Below are positions 1 to 11,613 of a stretch of 64,000 nucleotides of DNA, in pieces. Source of the stretch: Chinchilla lanigera (lineage: Eukaryota; Chordata; Mammalia; Rodentia; Chinchillidae); NCBI RefSeq assembly GCF_000276665.1, contig NW_004955429.1:3824184-3888183 (forward strand), read 5' to 3'. Within the stretch, counting starts at the first letter, position 1. The number at the start of each line of letters is the position of its first letter. The translations under genes and the position numbers were made by a program. The notes beneath the pieces are model-generated. The model made no database searches. It worked only from the letters and a program-made list of their open reading frames with translations, and was not told the origin of the DNA.

Positions 1-1505
1 TTATGATTTTTTAAAAATAATTATCTAAAGCATAGAAATAAATAGGATAGAACAGCTAGAAATGAGTAAAGAGGATTGCGTCAGTGACAGTTTTAGTCTT
101 TATTTTCATGTGATTATGAAAATACACTTCAAGAGTAAAAGAAGAGACAAGTAAAAAAAGGAAAAAAGGCCAACATAAGGTGACAGAATGGAGTGGCAGC
201 CTTCACTCTCTGGGGGCAGCTGGTGCACTATCCTCTGGGGACCTCATGTATCTAAGTCAATTTGAGATTAGAGAGGGAATTATTTCTCCATTCACATTAC
301 TCATTGATCAAAGGACCAGAGTCAGGAACAACCCTGCATTCCTAGATTATGCTCTCTTGAGTTCTGAACAGCTTCCTGCCTCTTGCATCACGACTTCAGA
401 GGTGCTCCATAGCTGACAATGAGAATCATGTTAAAGATTTCGAGTCTGAGGCAAGGCACAGTACAACTGGTTTGATGCAAAGCCATTCAGAACTGTAGGA
501 AATAGTCATCCCAATGGCTAGAGTTAAAGGTAGGGCTGAGAGGAATTTAAAGTGATAAAAAGCAGGTATCTGATGCAGACAAAAACTTGAGAATGTTAGG
601 GCACACAGAGCAGAAGCTGAGATGAATGAGAAACTAAGACTTGGGAAACAATGTACTAAGTCTTGAGTACAAACTGGTTAACCCACCAAAGTCACCATAC
701 TGAATAAAATAAAAATGTCATGGATTCAGAACAAGAGAATCTCAAGAGTTATAGAGTAGTAAGAGAAGTTGGATGTTGGGGGTGATAAAGTATGAGCTCT
801 GAGATTCAGATTTGGGAAGCTAAGGTTAGAATTTCCCCTTTGGGCCAAAATGGAAGAACAGTGACTGAATTTACATTCCCATCAGAAACTACCAAGAACA
901 ATGGAGAAAGTACCTGAAATGTGATGGTTTTTCAGATATTGGACATTAATAAGAAAGGACAGTGATTGCTAACAAGTGCAAACATACCCCAAACAAACCA
1001 AAGTGGCATAAATAGAACTCTAAAAAAGTTACATTAGTGAAATAAAAGTACCTGTGGAAGGTAAAGCTAGTTGTCTCTGTTAATTGAATCTTTGCTTTCT
1101 CCATCAGTTAAATGTGCTGACATGTGCTTATTGGCTTAAAATCTCCTACTTATTTGCATTGAGTATATATTACTTACTTTCTCACAAATGAAATGGGAAT
1201 TTAAACTATAGCTGCAGAGATACAGTAGGTCTCCCAAAGGGGATGAGCAAAGATCAGCAAGCCTTTGAATCATTCCAACTTGAACATTATTGCTATATGT
1301 TAACTGCTTAGCACATTTGAGCTGTTAGTTTTTGTAGATATGACCATGCTGTCCCAGTCATATTTCAGAACCATTTGACAAGTTTGCTGCATTGTAAAAT
1401 TTTAATCATTTTTTATCAGTCACTCTTAAGCATATTTTTTATTCAGTACCAAAATCATGGTCAATTTCCAATAAATCTAAAAATTCTTATTTCCTCCTTG
1501 ATTTT
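1..1505. other. Unassigned AT-rich DNA
   Basis: No gene or repeat was recognised here. The longest open frame (180-416, plus, 78 codons) resembles no family I know and has no nearby splice or conservation signal visible by eye, so I treat it as chance. Confidence 0.5.
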
Positions 1506-1690
1506 TTTCCAGTGGTATGGTGGATTGAACCTAGTACTTTCATGTTAGACTATGCCCCTGAACTTTTTTATTTTTTATTTTGAGACAGGATCTCATTAAA
1601 TTGCACAATTTGGGCTTGAACTTGCAATCCTCCTGGCTCAGCCTTGTGGAGGGCTAGCATTACAGGTATGCAACACCACTCTTGGCCAAA
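1506..1690 (-). repeat. Composite ID/B1-like SINE, diverged
   Basis: Reading plus, an ID-like part comes first ('gattgaacctagtac' to about 1555). It is followed by a B1-like antisense block with the hallmarks 'gagacaggatctcatta', 'gggcttgaacttgcaatcc' and 'cattacaggtatgcaacacc'. This ID-next-to-B1 arrangement matches rodent composite SINEs of the B4 type. The copy is well diverged, so I infer an old insertion. Confidence 0.55.
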
Positions 1691-1860
1691 AGCTACTTTC
1701 TTTTTCTACACTGGGGACTGAGTTCAAGACCTTCACAGTGAACTACATTCCCAGGCATTTAAAATTTTTTTTTTATTTTGACAGAGAAACTCACTAAATT
1801 GCCCAAGTTGGGCTCAAATTTGGGCTCAAATTTTTTTGCAATCTTCTTTTTGCCTTGCCT
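1691..1860 (-). repeat. Second composite ID/B1-like SINE, degraded
   Basis: It repeats the order seen just upstream: an ID-like antisense part ('ctggggactgagttcaag') and then a B1-like part ('gacagagaaactcactaaat', 'gcccaagttgggctcaaa'). The B1 part carries a short internal duplication of 'gggctcaaattt'. It may be a tandem neighbour of the preceding element. Confidence 0.4.
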
Positions 1861-1862
1861 CC

Positions 1863-1937
1863 TAGAGTGTACAATTATTTTATTATGACCAATTTGCCTC
1901 AGCCTTCTAGAGTGTACAATTATTTTATTATGACCAT
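1863..1937. repeat. 45-bp-period tandem duplication
   Basis: The block starting 'tagagtgtacaattatttta' at 1863 recurs at 1908 with the same sequence for about 29 bases. The two copies are separated by SINE-like text ('caatttgcctcagcctt'), so the duplicated unit includes the end of the neighbouring SINE. Confidence 0.8.
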
Positions 1938-2104
1938 TATTTTACTTTCCCATAATTTCTTCATATTTAGTTGTTATTCTGTTGTATAGGTTATGTTTTT
2001 GGAGCATACTCAAGTTTTTTTTTAATAAAGTATAAGTGAAAGATTGGGGAAGGTAAGGGTAGTAGCACAAATTATATAGCATTCAACAGAGACAAAAATT
2101 CTTT

Positions 2105-2191
2105 TTGTTTTTTTTCTGGTACCAGGAATCAAACTCATGACCTTGCACTTGCCAGGCAGGTGCTGTGCTGCTGAGCTAAATCCCCAGCCCC
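2105..2191 (-). repeat. ID-type SINE (tRNA-Ala derived)
   Basis: The antisense element opens with a poly-T run, continues with 'ctggtaccaggaatc' and ends 'gctaaatccccagcccc', the reverse of the ID 5' end. A perfect 14-bp target-site duplication (agacaaaaattctt) flanks it at 2090-2103 and 2193-2206, which is the signature of L1-machinery insertion. Confidence 0.92.
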
Positions 2192-2726
2192 AAGACAAAA
2201 ATTCTTATTCAAAAATTTCTTATTGAACTCAAAAGCTATTCTTGAGTCTCAAACCATGTGTCAGACACCGTTTTAGTAAGATAAATCAGAAAGCAAAACA
2301 CAGCTCTCTACTTTTGTCAAAACTATGTTTTAGTGGGAGAAAAGAGACAAAAGTGTTAGTAGTCAACACAAGAGGTTAAAAAAAAGGTATGTGAAAACTG
2401 AGAAGTGCCAAGAGTTAAAACAGATCGGGACAAAGTGAGAGGAATGCAATATGACGGCAGTGGGAGTTGAAAAGTTAAATGAGGTGGTCAGGGAAGTCTT
2501 TACTCTCAAAGTGATGCTTGAACAAAGATTTGAAGGATGTAATGGACAGTAACCACACTGACTTGGGTGGAGAGAATTCCAGGCAGAGGAATAGCCAGAG
2601 CAGAGGTGTTGGTCTGGAAGCCCACCTGGTACATGTGAGGAAACATGAGGAGACTGGTGCGTGAAAGCAGAGTGAGTATGGGACATTATAGCATAAAAGA
2701 AATAGAAGATTAAAGAAATAGCAGGT

Positions 2727-2985
2727 GCCGGGTGTGGTGGCTCACACCTGTAATCCCAGATCTCAGGAGGCTGAGGCAGGAGGATCGTTGTGAGTACAAG
2801 ATCAGCCTTGGATACAAAGTGAGCTCAAGGCCAGTCTGAACTCCATAGTGAAACCCTGCCNNNNNNNNNNNNNNNNNNNNNNNNNNNNNNNNNNNNNNNN
2901 NNNNNNNNNNNNNNNNNNNNNNNNNNNNNNNNNNNNNNNNNNNNNNNNNNNNNNNNNNNNAAAGAAAGAAAGAAAGAGCAGGGAC
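2727..2985 (+). repeat. B1/Alu-like SINE containing an assembly gap
   Basis: It begins 'gccgggtgtggtggctcaca' and continues through 'ctgaggcaggaggatcg'. It then has the extended right part 'gtgagctcaaggccagtc' and 'catagtgaaaccctg' typical of this genome's B1 family. Sequence is lost to 100 N at 2861-2960 and resumes in an AAAG-rich tail. Confidence 0.85.
2861..2960. other. Assembly gap (100 N)
   Basis: Exactly 100 unknown bases, a common placeholder length. The gap lies at the 3' end of a B1 SINE just before an AAAG repeat tail, so the missing bases are probably SINE tail and simple repeat of unknown true length. Confidence 0.98.
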
Positions 2986-3640
2986 AGACCATTCAAAGTG
3001 CTGTAGGCCACTATATGGATGTGGACTCTACCTTCAGTAAAACAGGGAGACATGGTGAAGTTTGGGGTAGAGGAGTAACTTGATATGCTCGATGCTGTTA
3101 AAGGAGTGTTATGGTTGTACAGACAATACATTGTAAAGGTCAAGCATAGAGGCAGGAAAGAAAGTGGAAAGCTATTGTAGGAATCCAGTTAAGACCTCAT
3201 GGTGGCTGGAAGCACAGTGTAGCAATTTTTAAAACTGACTGGAGCCAGATAAAGTTTAAAGGTGGAGTCAACAAAAATCATGGGTACGATGGCCATAGCA
3301 TGAGAAAGAAGGAATAGCATGAACTGTGTCTTTAGGATGTTCAGCATGAACAATAGAAAGGTGAAGTTGCCATCATCAAAGATGGGGAGAAAGAAGGTTG
3401 TGGAAAAGATCATAAATTCAATCTAGATGTGTCAGTGTGAGGGTGTGTCTTAGAGATCCAAGTGATGATGTAAAAAAATCATCCTGATATATAAGTCTGG
3501 TGTTAAGAGAAAGATCTTCTAAGTATAAATACTTAGAAGTTATGGGCATTTAGATAGTATGTAGAGCCAGGACACCAGATGAGATCACTAAGAGAATGAG
3601 TATAGAGAGAAAAGACAGTGATGGCCATCCAATATCAATG

Positions 3641-5340
3641 TTAAACAAAATCCTTAGTCAACCAAAACTGTCCCTCACCCCGCCTCATATATCAAAGGAG
3701 GTATTATATTATCTTCTCTGTAAGTGTAAATACAGAAATTCAGTTTTTTATTTTAAAGGGAAAAAGTAAAAAAAAAATACAAAATTTCAAAATAAAATAA
3801 TAGGAGAGTAACAGTGGTTAATACATTGCGTATTATCATCTTCAAAGTAATTGTTCAGGTTATAAAATACAAGTATGAAAAACTGATCAAACAACATAAG
3901 CACAAACCTTTGTTTTCAATGAAGTAAGAGAAATTGAAAGTATAACTAATTTAGCTATCATATATATGATATATATTTTTTTCCTTTTCCTTTCTTTTGC
4001 AGAAACTTTAATGGAAGGTATTTACTCATGATTGAACTGCGATTTGCTACCATCAAAGTACTATAGCTGCTATCTTGGTTTTGGTCTTTCCAAAGCAGAA
4101 CCTAAGGTATGAATTTGGGAGGTGATATCCAAAGCAGGAATGGGCAGTTCAGCTAGAGTGAGACAAAGAAGAATAAAAGGAAATAAATGTTGGATTGCTG
4201 AGCAGGATACCAGTCTGAAAAGTGGGTGAATCAATCTTCCCAAAAATCTTCTAACACCTTCATACAATGCTTCCCAAAGTTTTCTCTTTAAAGGATGGGT
4301 GGCAGAACATTTATTCATCAAATACCTATCTCACTCTTTGACAGATGTTCCAGAGGACTTCAATTTCCCAGCTTTCCTGGGCAAGGTTTCAGCAAGCTCA
4401 AGGAGCATCCAAGAAAGCCTTGAGGCAGAAAAGGAAAGAAATTCTGTGAGCCCTTGGACGGGATAACAACAGCCAACTAAATTGTCTACTACCACAGGCT
4501 GCAGTTTATATCTAAGGTGAGTCAAAAGTGTATGATGCGGAACATTAAAAGCATAATCATAGCTTCTATATTCCAAAGGTGACTTGACACTATACATGTA
4601 AAATACAGTTTGAATGGTACCCCCTGTATTTAAAAAACATGCTGTCCATGCCCTGGACATAAGGTGACCAAGTTTGGGACCTATTCGATCACTGTAATCA
4701 TGAAGTTAAGTACTTTCCTATACATAGACAAAGCAATTTACTCTGCAGAAGGAGTTTATTCTTGTGGTTGGTCCTTTTTCTTTCCTTTGCAATACTTTAT
4801 CTTGACCAAGTTTTAAAATGAATTGCTCTCAGTTAAGCAGCTCTGATTCACTCTTTGCTGTGTAGATTTTAACTTCATAGCTGTATAGAAAGATACTTTA
4901 ATACCTGGTCTGGTGGAACTAGTCAAGTAGGGTTTCAAAATCTGGAGGTCCAATAAACTTACACCATCACCAAAGGAATAATCTTAATTTCATATTAGTG
5001 ATAAAATGGGAAAACACTGGCCAGATTCAACAGCTGATATTTTAGAATATTGTCAAAGACCCATAAGCCATTCTGCAATTTTCCAAACATTTTTAAGTGT
5101 GGTTATTATTTCCTCTGTATGAGATATATCCTATCATTTTAAAAATTTCTTCTGCATTTAAAAGTAGAATATGCAGAATATATAAAATCTAAAAATAAAG
5201 CATATATCTTTCTTTTGTGGTAACTTTTAAAGTAAACAGATAACCAAAATAAATCACTTATTTCAAATAGTAGTATAATAAAAACCTTGATTTTTAAAGT
5301 TATGATGTACAGTAAACATTTTACAGGAAGAAAATGGGAT
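3641..5340. other. Unassigned DNA
   Basis: No gene recognised. Minus-strand open frames at 4070-4321 and 4331-4660 resemble no known family. The block 3985-4660 has even composition and could be an old repeat or an LTR relic, but I cannot assign it. A short TA-rich run lies at 3960-3980. Confidence 0.4.
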
Positions 5341-5342
5341 GT

Positions 5343-5556
5343 AGCCAGGCACAGTGGCACACACCTGTAATTCCAGGTACTTGGGAGAATAAGGCAGGAG
5401 AATGGCAAGTTTGAGCCCAGGTTGGGCAGTTTAGCAAGACCCTGGCACAAAATAAAAAAAAAAAAAAATTAAAAAGACAGAGGACACAGTTTGATGGCAG
5501 AGCACTTGCTTACCATGCCCCTAGGTTGAATTTTCAATACTGTGGAAAGAAAGGAA
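5343..5556 (+). repeat. Composite B1-ID SINE
   Basis: A B1-like left half ('gccaggcacagtggcacac', 'cacctgtaattccagg') runs to an A-rich linker at 5451-5475. An ID-like half follows ('gatggcagagcacttgctta', 'aggttgaattttcaatac') and then a purine tail. On the plus strand it shows the B1-then-ID order. The elements at 1506-1860, on the opposite strand, show the same order when read in their own orientation. Confidence 0.7.
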
Positions 5557-6859
5557 ATAAAGTACACATTCTTTTCAAAATTTCTATGTACAGATTAAAA
5601 ACAAAATTAACAAAAATTGGCTCTTTTGTCTTCTGTCTCTTACTAGAAAATTTTATTCTCTAATTGGACTTAGATATGATTCCTGCACTATGATAGAAAT
5701 ATATTTCTTCCTCTAACAAAAGGTGATTATTCATTTTTCTAATTTTGGCCCTCTCTACATTAATGTAGGTTTTATTCATGTAAATCGTGTTCAGAGTGAT
5801 TGCAATGTCCCCCAATTCTGAGTTACTGGGGAATAGAAGTCACTTAGATATATTTAACTCTGAAATGGATAACGGGAGGTAGAATTCTGAAACGGATGAA
5901 ACTCAGGAAGTCTGTTAAAGAGCCCACCTTTATAGTCCAAAGCTGAATTTAAATGTTCTTCCACACTATTTTCTGCACTAACCTACGGCCCTGTGACTGA
6001 CACCATCACAGAAAACTTTCAATGGCTGATTGGTTCTCTCTGTGCAATTCTCTTCCTGAGGGTCCAAGCCCTTTCAGTTCTCCTTACTGGTCTGTGTGGT
6101 TCTACTTTACTTAATTCCACAGTTCCATAGATCTACAAACTGTACACAATTAAACTATGAACTCTCTAAAAATATGACAGTGGTTTTATATTTTCATCAT
6201 CCCATCAAGATTAAAATTACAAAAGAATACATTGGACCATAAAATCCAATCATAGTACAGGCCATGTAAGAGAAAAAGCCTATGCATTACACTGTCTTCT
6301 TTGAGTAAAAATGAAATAATAAGTAAAGGTATTGTGGCTACTGAAACAATAGCAGTTAGGTATAAAGTTAGAGATTGAATATATCTCCCAACCATTTTCT
6401 GATACGAGCAATACCAAATTATGTTGGTTAGATGACTGTTTCAGTATCCATGAATAAAGGACAAATTGTCAGAAAATAAATTATAATCACACTTTATTCT
6501 TCTATGCTCAAAAGTTTCTCAAGAACACTGGAAAATGGCAAACAGTGAAATGCTATCTTAAGAACTTCCTTTTTTCATCATCTGATTATCAAAAATAGTG
6601 AGATACTATAAGGAGAAAAACGTGCTAAAAGAGAAAGAAAAACTAAAAGTCAGAAATGGCGTCTAAAGCTCAAAAAGGTAACCAAAATTGGAGCTGTTTA
6701 CACTGAGTGTTTTCTACAGGACTCAAAGCACTATTAAATTGTTTTAGAGCTCCAAAAAGTTTTATCAGTTTATGCTGAAATTCTTGAAGACAAGGGAATA
6801 TATGCAGTGTTCAGAAATGATACTTTTCTAAATAATAATAATGGGCTTGTTGTTAAACT
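5557..6859. other. Unassigned DNA
   Basis: No gene or confidently identified repeat was seen. Open frames here are short and AT-driven. Confidence 0.45.
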
Positions 6860-7582
6860 ACTGTGGTAGTCATCTTTCCATCTCTATGAAAAAATACTTA
6901 GGAGCAAACCCCTTAAGACAGAAAGATTTATTTTGGCACAAGATCTCAGAGTTTTTGGGGCACCAGTAAACTGGCTCCATCGCTTTAGGGCTGGGGTTAG
7001 TGTAGAAGCACCATGGCAGAAGGGTGTGGGAGAGGAAACAAGCTAAATTCGTGGCAGCCAGGAAACAAAAAGAGAAGTTAGGGGCCACATAAAGATATAC
7101 CTTCCCATGCTGGAGGGGCTATGGGGAGAAAGGAACCCTTCTCCACTGCTGGTGGGAGTGTAGACTGGAGAAACCACTGTGGAAATCAGCGTGGAGATTC
7201 CTCACAAAACTAGCATTAGCGGTCCCACTTAACCCAGCTATTCCCCCCTACTAGGTATTTTCCCAGATGAATTAAAAACATCATACCACAGCGATATATG
7301 TGCACATATGTTTATAGCAGCCCAATTTGTCATGGCTAATTCTTGGAAACAACTCACATGCCCATCAACTGAGGAATGGATAAAAAACGATGTGGTATTT
7401 TTATACAATGGAATAGTACTCATCTATAAAAAAAGATAAACTTGAGACTTTTATAGATAAATGGATGCAAATAGACACCATGATCATAAGTGAAATAAAT
7501 TGGACCCACATGTGTAGACATTGTGTTGTGTCCCTAGTGTAAGAACATGAAAGAGTAAGTGGAACTCAAAATGTATACGAGG

Positions 7583-7680
7583 AGCTGGGGATTTAGCTCA
7601 GCGGCAAAGCGCCTGCCTGGCAAGCGCAAGGTCGTGAGTTCGGTTCCTGGTACCGGAGAAAAAAAAAAAAACAAAAAAAA
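7583..7680 (+). repeat. ID-type SINE, near-consensus copy
   Basis: The copy shows box A-like 'tagctcagcggcaaagcg', box B-like 'ggtcgtgagttcggttcc', a 'ggtaccgg' end and an A-rich tail. An 11-bp duplication (caaaatgtata) at 7567-7577 and 7683-7693 flanks it. It looks like one of the younger copies in the window and is nested in an L1. Confidence 0.93.
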
Positions 7681-7943
7681 CCCAAAATGTATAATAGATG
7701 CTGCGAAAGGGAAAAAAATTGCTCAAAAGAGGAAACAATTGGGATGAGGGAAAGGAGGAAAGGAAAGAAGGAAGGAAGGGAAAATATATGTGTATACAGA
7801 AGGACAGCTGGGATAACTGTACTGCTGATGCCTGGTGGTTTATTGAAAAGAATTTAAAGTTAATGTTTAATTATTTATTTATTTTTATTTATTTTTTGAC
7901 CAATTTTGCATGCTTTTATCTGGTAATATGAACAACTAATTTG

Positions 7944-8034
7944 AAGACAACAATATGCAATATAACAACAATTGTTGCAATATAACAACAATATGCAATA
8001 TAACAATAATATGCAATATAACAACAATTGTTGA
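7944..8034. repeat. Local tandem repeat in L1 3' UTR
   Basis: The unit 'caatataacaa' with 'atg' spacers recurs about five times, interspersed with the palindromic 'caacaattgttg' twice (near 7966 and 8022). Related L1 3' UTR copies (34700, 28560) have this segment only once, so the expansion is local. Confidence 0.75.
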
Positions 8035-8485
8035 ACTCCTATCATCTAGTTTGGTAAAACTCTATCACTTATAAGTGTTTTGTTGTTATTTTTATTCTCT
8101 TTAATGGTCTGACTAATCTTGCATTCTTACATTTGGTAATCTGACCAACCTCAATGAAGATAAAAATATGTAATACAACAACCACAGTCAATCCCTATCA
8201 TTTTGTTCTGAAACCCTGTATCACTGTTATTCTTCTTGTTTTGTTTTGTTTTTGTCGATGTTATTGGCATTTTGCTATTGTTCTTTTAAAATTCTCTTTA
8301 AAATAAAGAAAGATATACCCTCCCAGGTTATGTCTTCCATGACATACCATCTCCAGCGAGGTCCCTGTACTCACTAATGAATTAATTCATTGATGAGGTT
8401 GGCATCTGCACATCAAATCACCTACACAAAGCCCTATCACTGAATAATAGCCTTTTGGGGGACATTTTTGACCCAAACTATAATA

Positions 8486-9645
8486 TCTACTAAACGGTCT
8501 TAATTTTATACTAATTTAAAATTTTGTATTCACTGTGGTGGTGACTTCATGTATCTGTGTACATACTCTGTACCTAATGCAATATTGTATAAATATGGGA
8601 TACTCAGGAAATAATTACTAATGATGAAAGTGCTCTCCCAAAAGGGTAAAGTAGTTGATCTGTAATGAGACATTTTTTGAAATTAAGATTTAACTCAGTA
8701 CATGATTCTTCATGCTCTCTGCTCGTGTATACCTAAGAATTTATTCAAAACTATATTTCTCAGGATGCTACAAATAAACTAAAAATGTAATAAGAATATT
8801 AAGTTTTTATAATCATAAATGTAAAGGTTTGTCATGTGTGGGTAAATATGTGTTGAAACCATGCTGAATGATAATTTGATTCAGAAATCTCAGTTCTGAG
8901 CAACTTGAAATGCATGCTTGTCTGTTAAAGTATGAACATTCTTGGACCTTTCAGATCAAACAAATATTTCTCAAATACAACTGGTAAACTTAGAAAACTA
9001 TTAGCTATACCAACAGCAAACTGTTAGTTTCTTGTATCGATATAAGCACACTAATTTGAGCAAAACTATAGAGAAAAATTTTCTGAAAAGGTTACAGTAG
9101 AATGTGTACACTATTTGAGGACTCTAAAATATTCATCTGTAAATACAAGCCTTCCAGAACAAGTTGTAACAATCTATGAACTCTATGTTAATCTACTTAC
9201 TTGACTTAATTTTGTCATTTTGACAACAAAACATAAAATCAACCTCTCTCTTTCTCTCTCTCTCTCTATATATAGATATATAGATATATATTTCAGAATG
9301 GGTACATAAACCATAATACATTTACCCAATGTATTGTAATGAAATTCAACCTAATATCATTTATAAGATCATATTTCATACAGAAACTACAAACTGAAAA
9401 GAATTAAGTGAACAATGAACTTTGGAATGACTTTTCAAATTCTACTTCTATGTACCATCCAAAGTTTTAAAAATAAGAACATGATAGTTTATAATAAAAA
9501 TAAATATTTCAAGCCATGTCCTTTAGATAGCAGTGAACTCACTTTTTAAAGTGCACTTTTGCTCCAAATCAGAGGTCTGTTAATCTACCAATGCTAAAAC
9601 TGTTGAAAAAACTCAGTCCGTTAAACTGAAACATAGGTGGTGCTC
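8486..9645. other. Unassigned DNA with a CT/TA simple repeat
   Basis: No gene seen. A pyrimidine run and then an alternating TA/GATA run lie at about 9245-9292 ('tctctctctctctctata', 'gatatatagatatatat'). The remainder is unassigned AT-rich sequence. Confidence 0.5.
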
Positions 9646-9649
9646 TGAA

Positions 9650-10500
9650 AATTAGATTATTGGGTAACTATTAGTTTTGATATAATTTAAAATTTACAGA
9701 AAAGCTACAAAAATAGTACAAAGAAATTTCATATATGTTTTACCAAGCATCAGTAAGTACTTATATTCTGCTGTATTTATCATACGTATACTCTTGATAA
9801 GCAGATGTTTATAATCTTATATGTGTACTGTTTACCTGTGGAATAAATCTTTGAGAGTAGGTTGGAGAAGAGTGCCTCTTTATCCATAAACACTTCAGTT
9901 TGTGTAAGCTCAGAAAAGGATATCCTCATACAAAATCACATTTTAATTACCAAATTCAGAAATTTAATACTGATACATTATCATCTATTGTGCACAATCT
10001 ACATTAAATTTTCTTCAATTGTCACAATAATATCTTTGCAGCTATTTTTCTCCATCCAAAATCATGCATTAGACTTGGCTACCATGTTTCTAGTCTCTGA
10101 CCTAGAACAGTTATTCAGCATTTCTTGGTCATTTTTTACCCTGTCAGGTTAGGGCAGTACAAGTTAATGATTTTATAAGAGCACCCTTATTTTGGATTTG
10201 ACCAATGTTTCCTCATGTTTAGAGTCAGGTGATTTGAGGACCTGACTCGAATTTAATTTTTGGCAGGAATACCATAAATGCAATGCTGTGTCCTTCTTAG
10301 TACATCTTATCAGGAGGTACAAGGTAGGAGTTTCTCCCAACAAGTGAAAATGTTAACTTTGATTACTTTAGGAAAGTGGTATGCCACGTTTCCTTACTAA
10401 GGGTTGTATTTTTCTTCATAAATCACAGGTAGCATGTGGGAAAACACATAGGGAGTATTCATCTATCTTGTTTCCAGTCACAGTTGACTAAATTTGAATT
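9650..10500 (-). mobile_element. Old L1 (L1M-type) fragment, antisense
   Basis: The plus strand reads like the antisense of an ancient L1 terminal region. Cues are 'aaatagtacaaagaaattt', 'tcatctattgtgcacaatct', 'ggtcattttttaccctg', 'aatgtttcctcatgttta' and 'tacatcttatcaggaggtac'. It is heavily diverged, and subfamily and exact borders are uncertain. The apparent open frame at 9862-10152 is inside it and is not a gene. Confidence 0.6.
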
Positions 10501-11094
10501 TTTATAATTTTAAACACACCTGAGCAAAAAATGGTTATGTATAAATATGTTCCAAATGATATAGTATATTACTTTTAGAGCTTTATGGTTTTATTATGCT
10601 AATAATACATCTTTACAAGAAAAAACAAAGAAACAAATACATAAAACTTGCATATAATTCCACCATGCAGGGAAAATAGAATTAACATAGTAATAAACAA
10701 ACATTCTGATATTCTGGTCTACCGTATTGAGCTAATTTGAAAATGATGCTCAAATTCCCGGCTGGAGGTTTTTTAATACTTGGGAGAAGATGACTGCTTA
10801 TTAACACAAGCAAATTTCTGCATAGCAATCTAACACAGTAAAATAATGTAAACAAAATAAACAGAGAAAGGAAAGAAAAAGTCTAATAAGGAAAGATTTC
10901 GGCCAGTATGGAAGGAAGAATTGGGTAGAAAAATTAAACCTCAGAGCAAAGCATCTTTGTAGGAAAGGGTGATTTGGAAAAATCTGGAACCTGGAAACAT
11001 GTTCCCTTCCTGGTTGGTGGAACAAAGACTAGCTTAAAAGAATAAAAATGAGAAGAACACATGAGGAAGTAATCACAAACTTCCAAATAACTTT
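10501..11094. other. Unassigned DNA
   Basis: No feature recognised. The minus-strand open frame at 10801-11025 has no recognisable domain. Confidence 0.4.
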
Positions 11095-11310
11095 GGCAAA
11101 TATAATTATTTGCTATGTGCCAAGTACTAATTAGAACTATATATTCACTACATCACTTAATTCTGATGAAAATTCTATAGAAGAGATGATATTATCTCAA
11201 TTTTACATATGATATGCATGAAGCTTAGGGAAATTAAATAATTTAAGTGATATTGCAGTAGCAGTTGAGCCAGGATTCAAAGCTAAAACTTATTTCAAAG
11301 ATGATGGGCT
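11095..11310 (+). repeat. MIR SINE relic
   Basis: The order of motifs is that of a MIR: 'tgctatgtgccaagtacta', then 'atcacttaattctgatgaaa', then 'ctcaattttacatatgatat', then 'gttgagccaggattcaaa'. It is strongly diverged, as expected for this pre-placental family. Confidence 0.7.
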
Positions 11311-11613
11311 TAACTATTATATTTCACTAGGTGTAGAGAATTTGCTCTGAGAGTAGCAAGGAGAGTGGCTCAGCATGTTATACAATGTGATAAAAAATAA
11401 ATACAACTGTCTTCAAGTGCACTAGCAGTCTTGGAAATGCTTCCTCTTGTAATTAATACCATCTCCCAGATACTTAGCAATAGGGCTTTAGTCACTTTAA
11501 ACAGGACTAATGAAAGAAAATACAAAAATTGAAAATTGGGCTAATGATACAAAAATATAAGCATGGGGAATCAGGTGGAAAATTCTGCTACAGCTGTATT
11601 AAAATTTAGTAAT

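Larger units (their letters stand above)
2240..3640 (+). repeat. Ancient mammalian interspersed repeat, family not assigned
   Basis: The stretch reads like a widely dispersed old repeat. Cues are 'ggtggtcagggaagtcttta', 'gaattccaggcagaggaat', a block near 3160-3190 and 'gatgagatcactaagagaat'. It is interrupted by the B1 SINE and assembly gap at 2727-2985. A similar 3' portion may occur at 18490-18640. I recognise the text but cannot name the family with confidence. Confidence 0.4.
7091..8325 (+). mobile_element. 5'-truncated L1 with target-site duplication
   Basis: The body (7108-8308) starts in the 3' part of ORF2 ('ctggtgggagtgtagactgg', 'gcccatcaactgaggaatgg', 'caatggaatagtactcatc') and runs through a 3' UTR to 'aaataaag' at the end. 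A 17-bp duplication, aaagatataccttccca at 7091-7107 and aaagatataccctccca at 8309-8325, brackets it with one mismatch. It lies inside a MaLR LTR and itself carries an ID SINE. No functional ORF remains. Confidence 0.9.
6860..8485 (-). mobile_element. MaLR-type solo LTR, antisense, split by an L1
   Basis: The left half (6860-7107) has 'gaaagatttattttggc', 'ggctccatcgctttagggct' and 'gtggcagccaggaaacaaa'. The right half (8309-8485) has 'cctttgggggacattttt'-like text (as 'ccttttgggggacatttttg') and 'acccaaactataat'. Read on the minus strand it starts near a TATGGTTTG-like LTR end, as in MaLR LTRs of the MST/ORR1 group. No internal coding region is present. The 7108-8308 insertion separates the halves. 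Confidence 0.7.

Noticed and set aside
4070..4660. Two adjacent minus-strand open frames that might be exons of one gene
   Set aside because: No family resemblance, no convincing splice signals between them, and composition like the surrounding DNA.
7583..7655. tRNA-Ala-like sequence with box A and box B
   Set aside because: It is part of an ID SINE with A tail and target duplication. The acceptor stem and the cloverleaf are not maintained. The same applies to the other ID copies.
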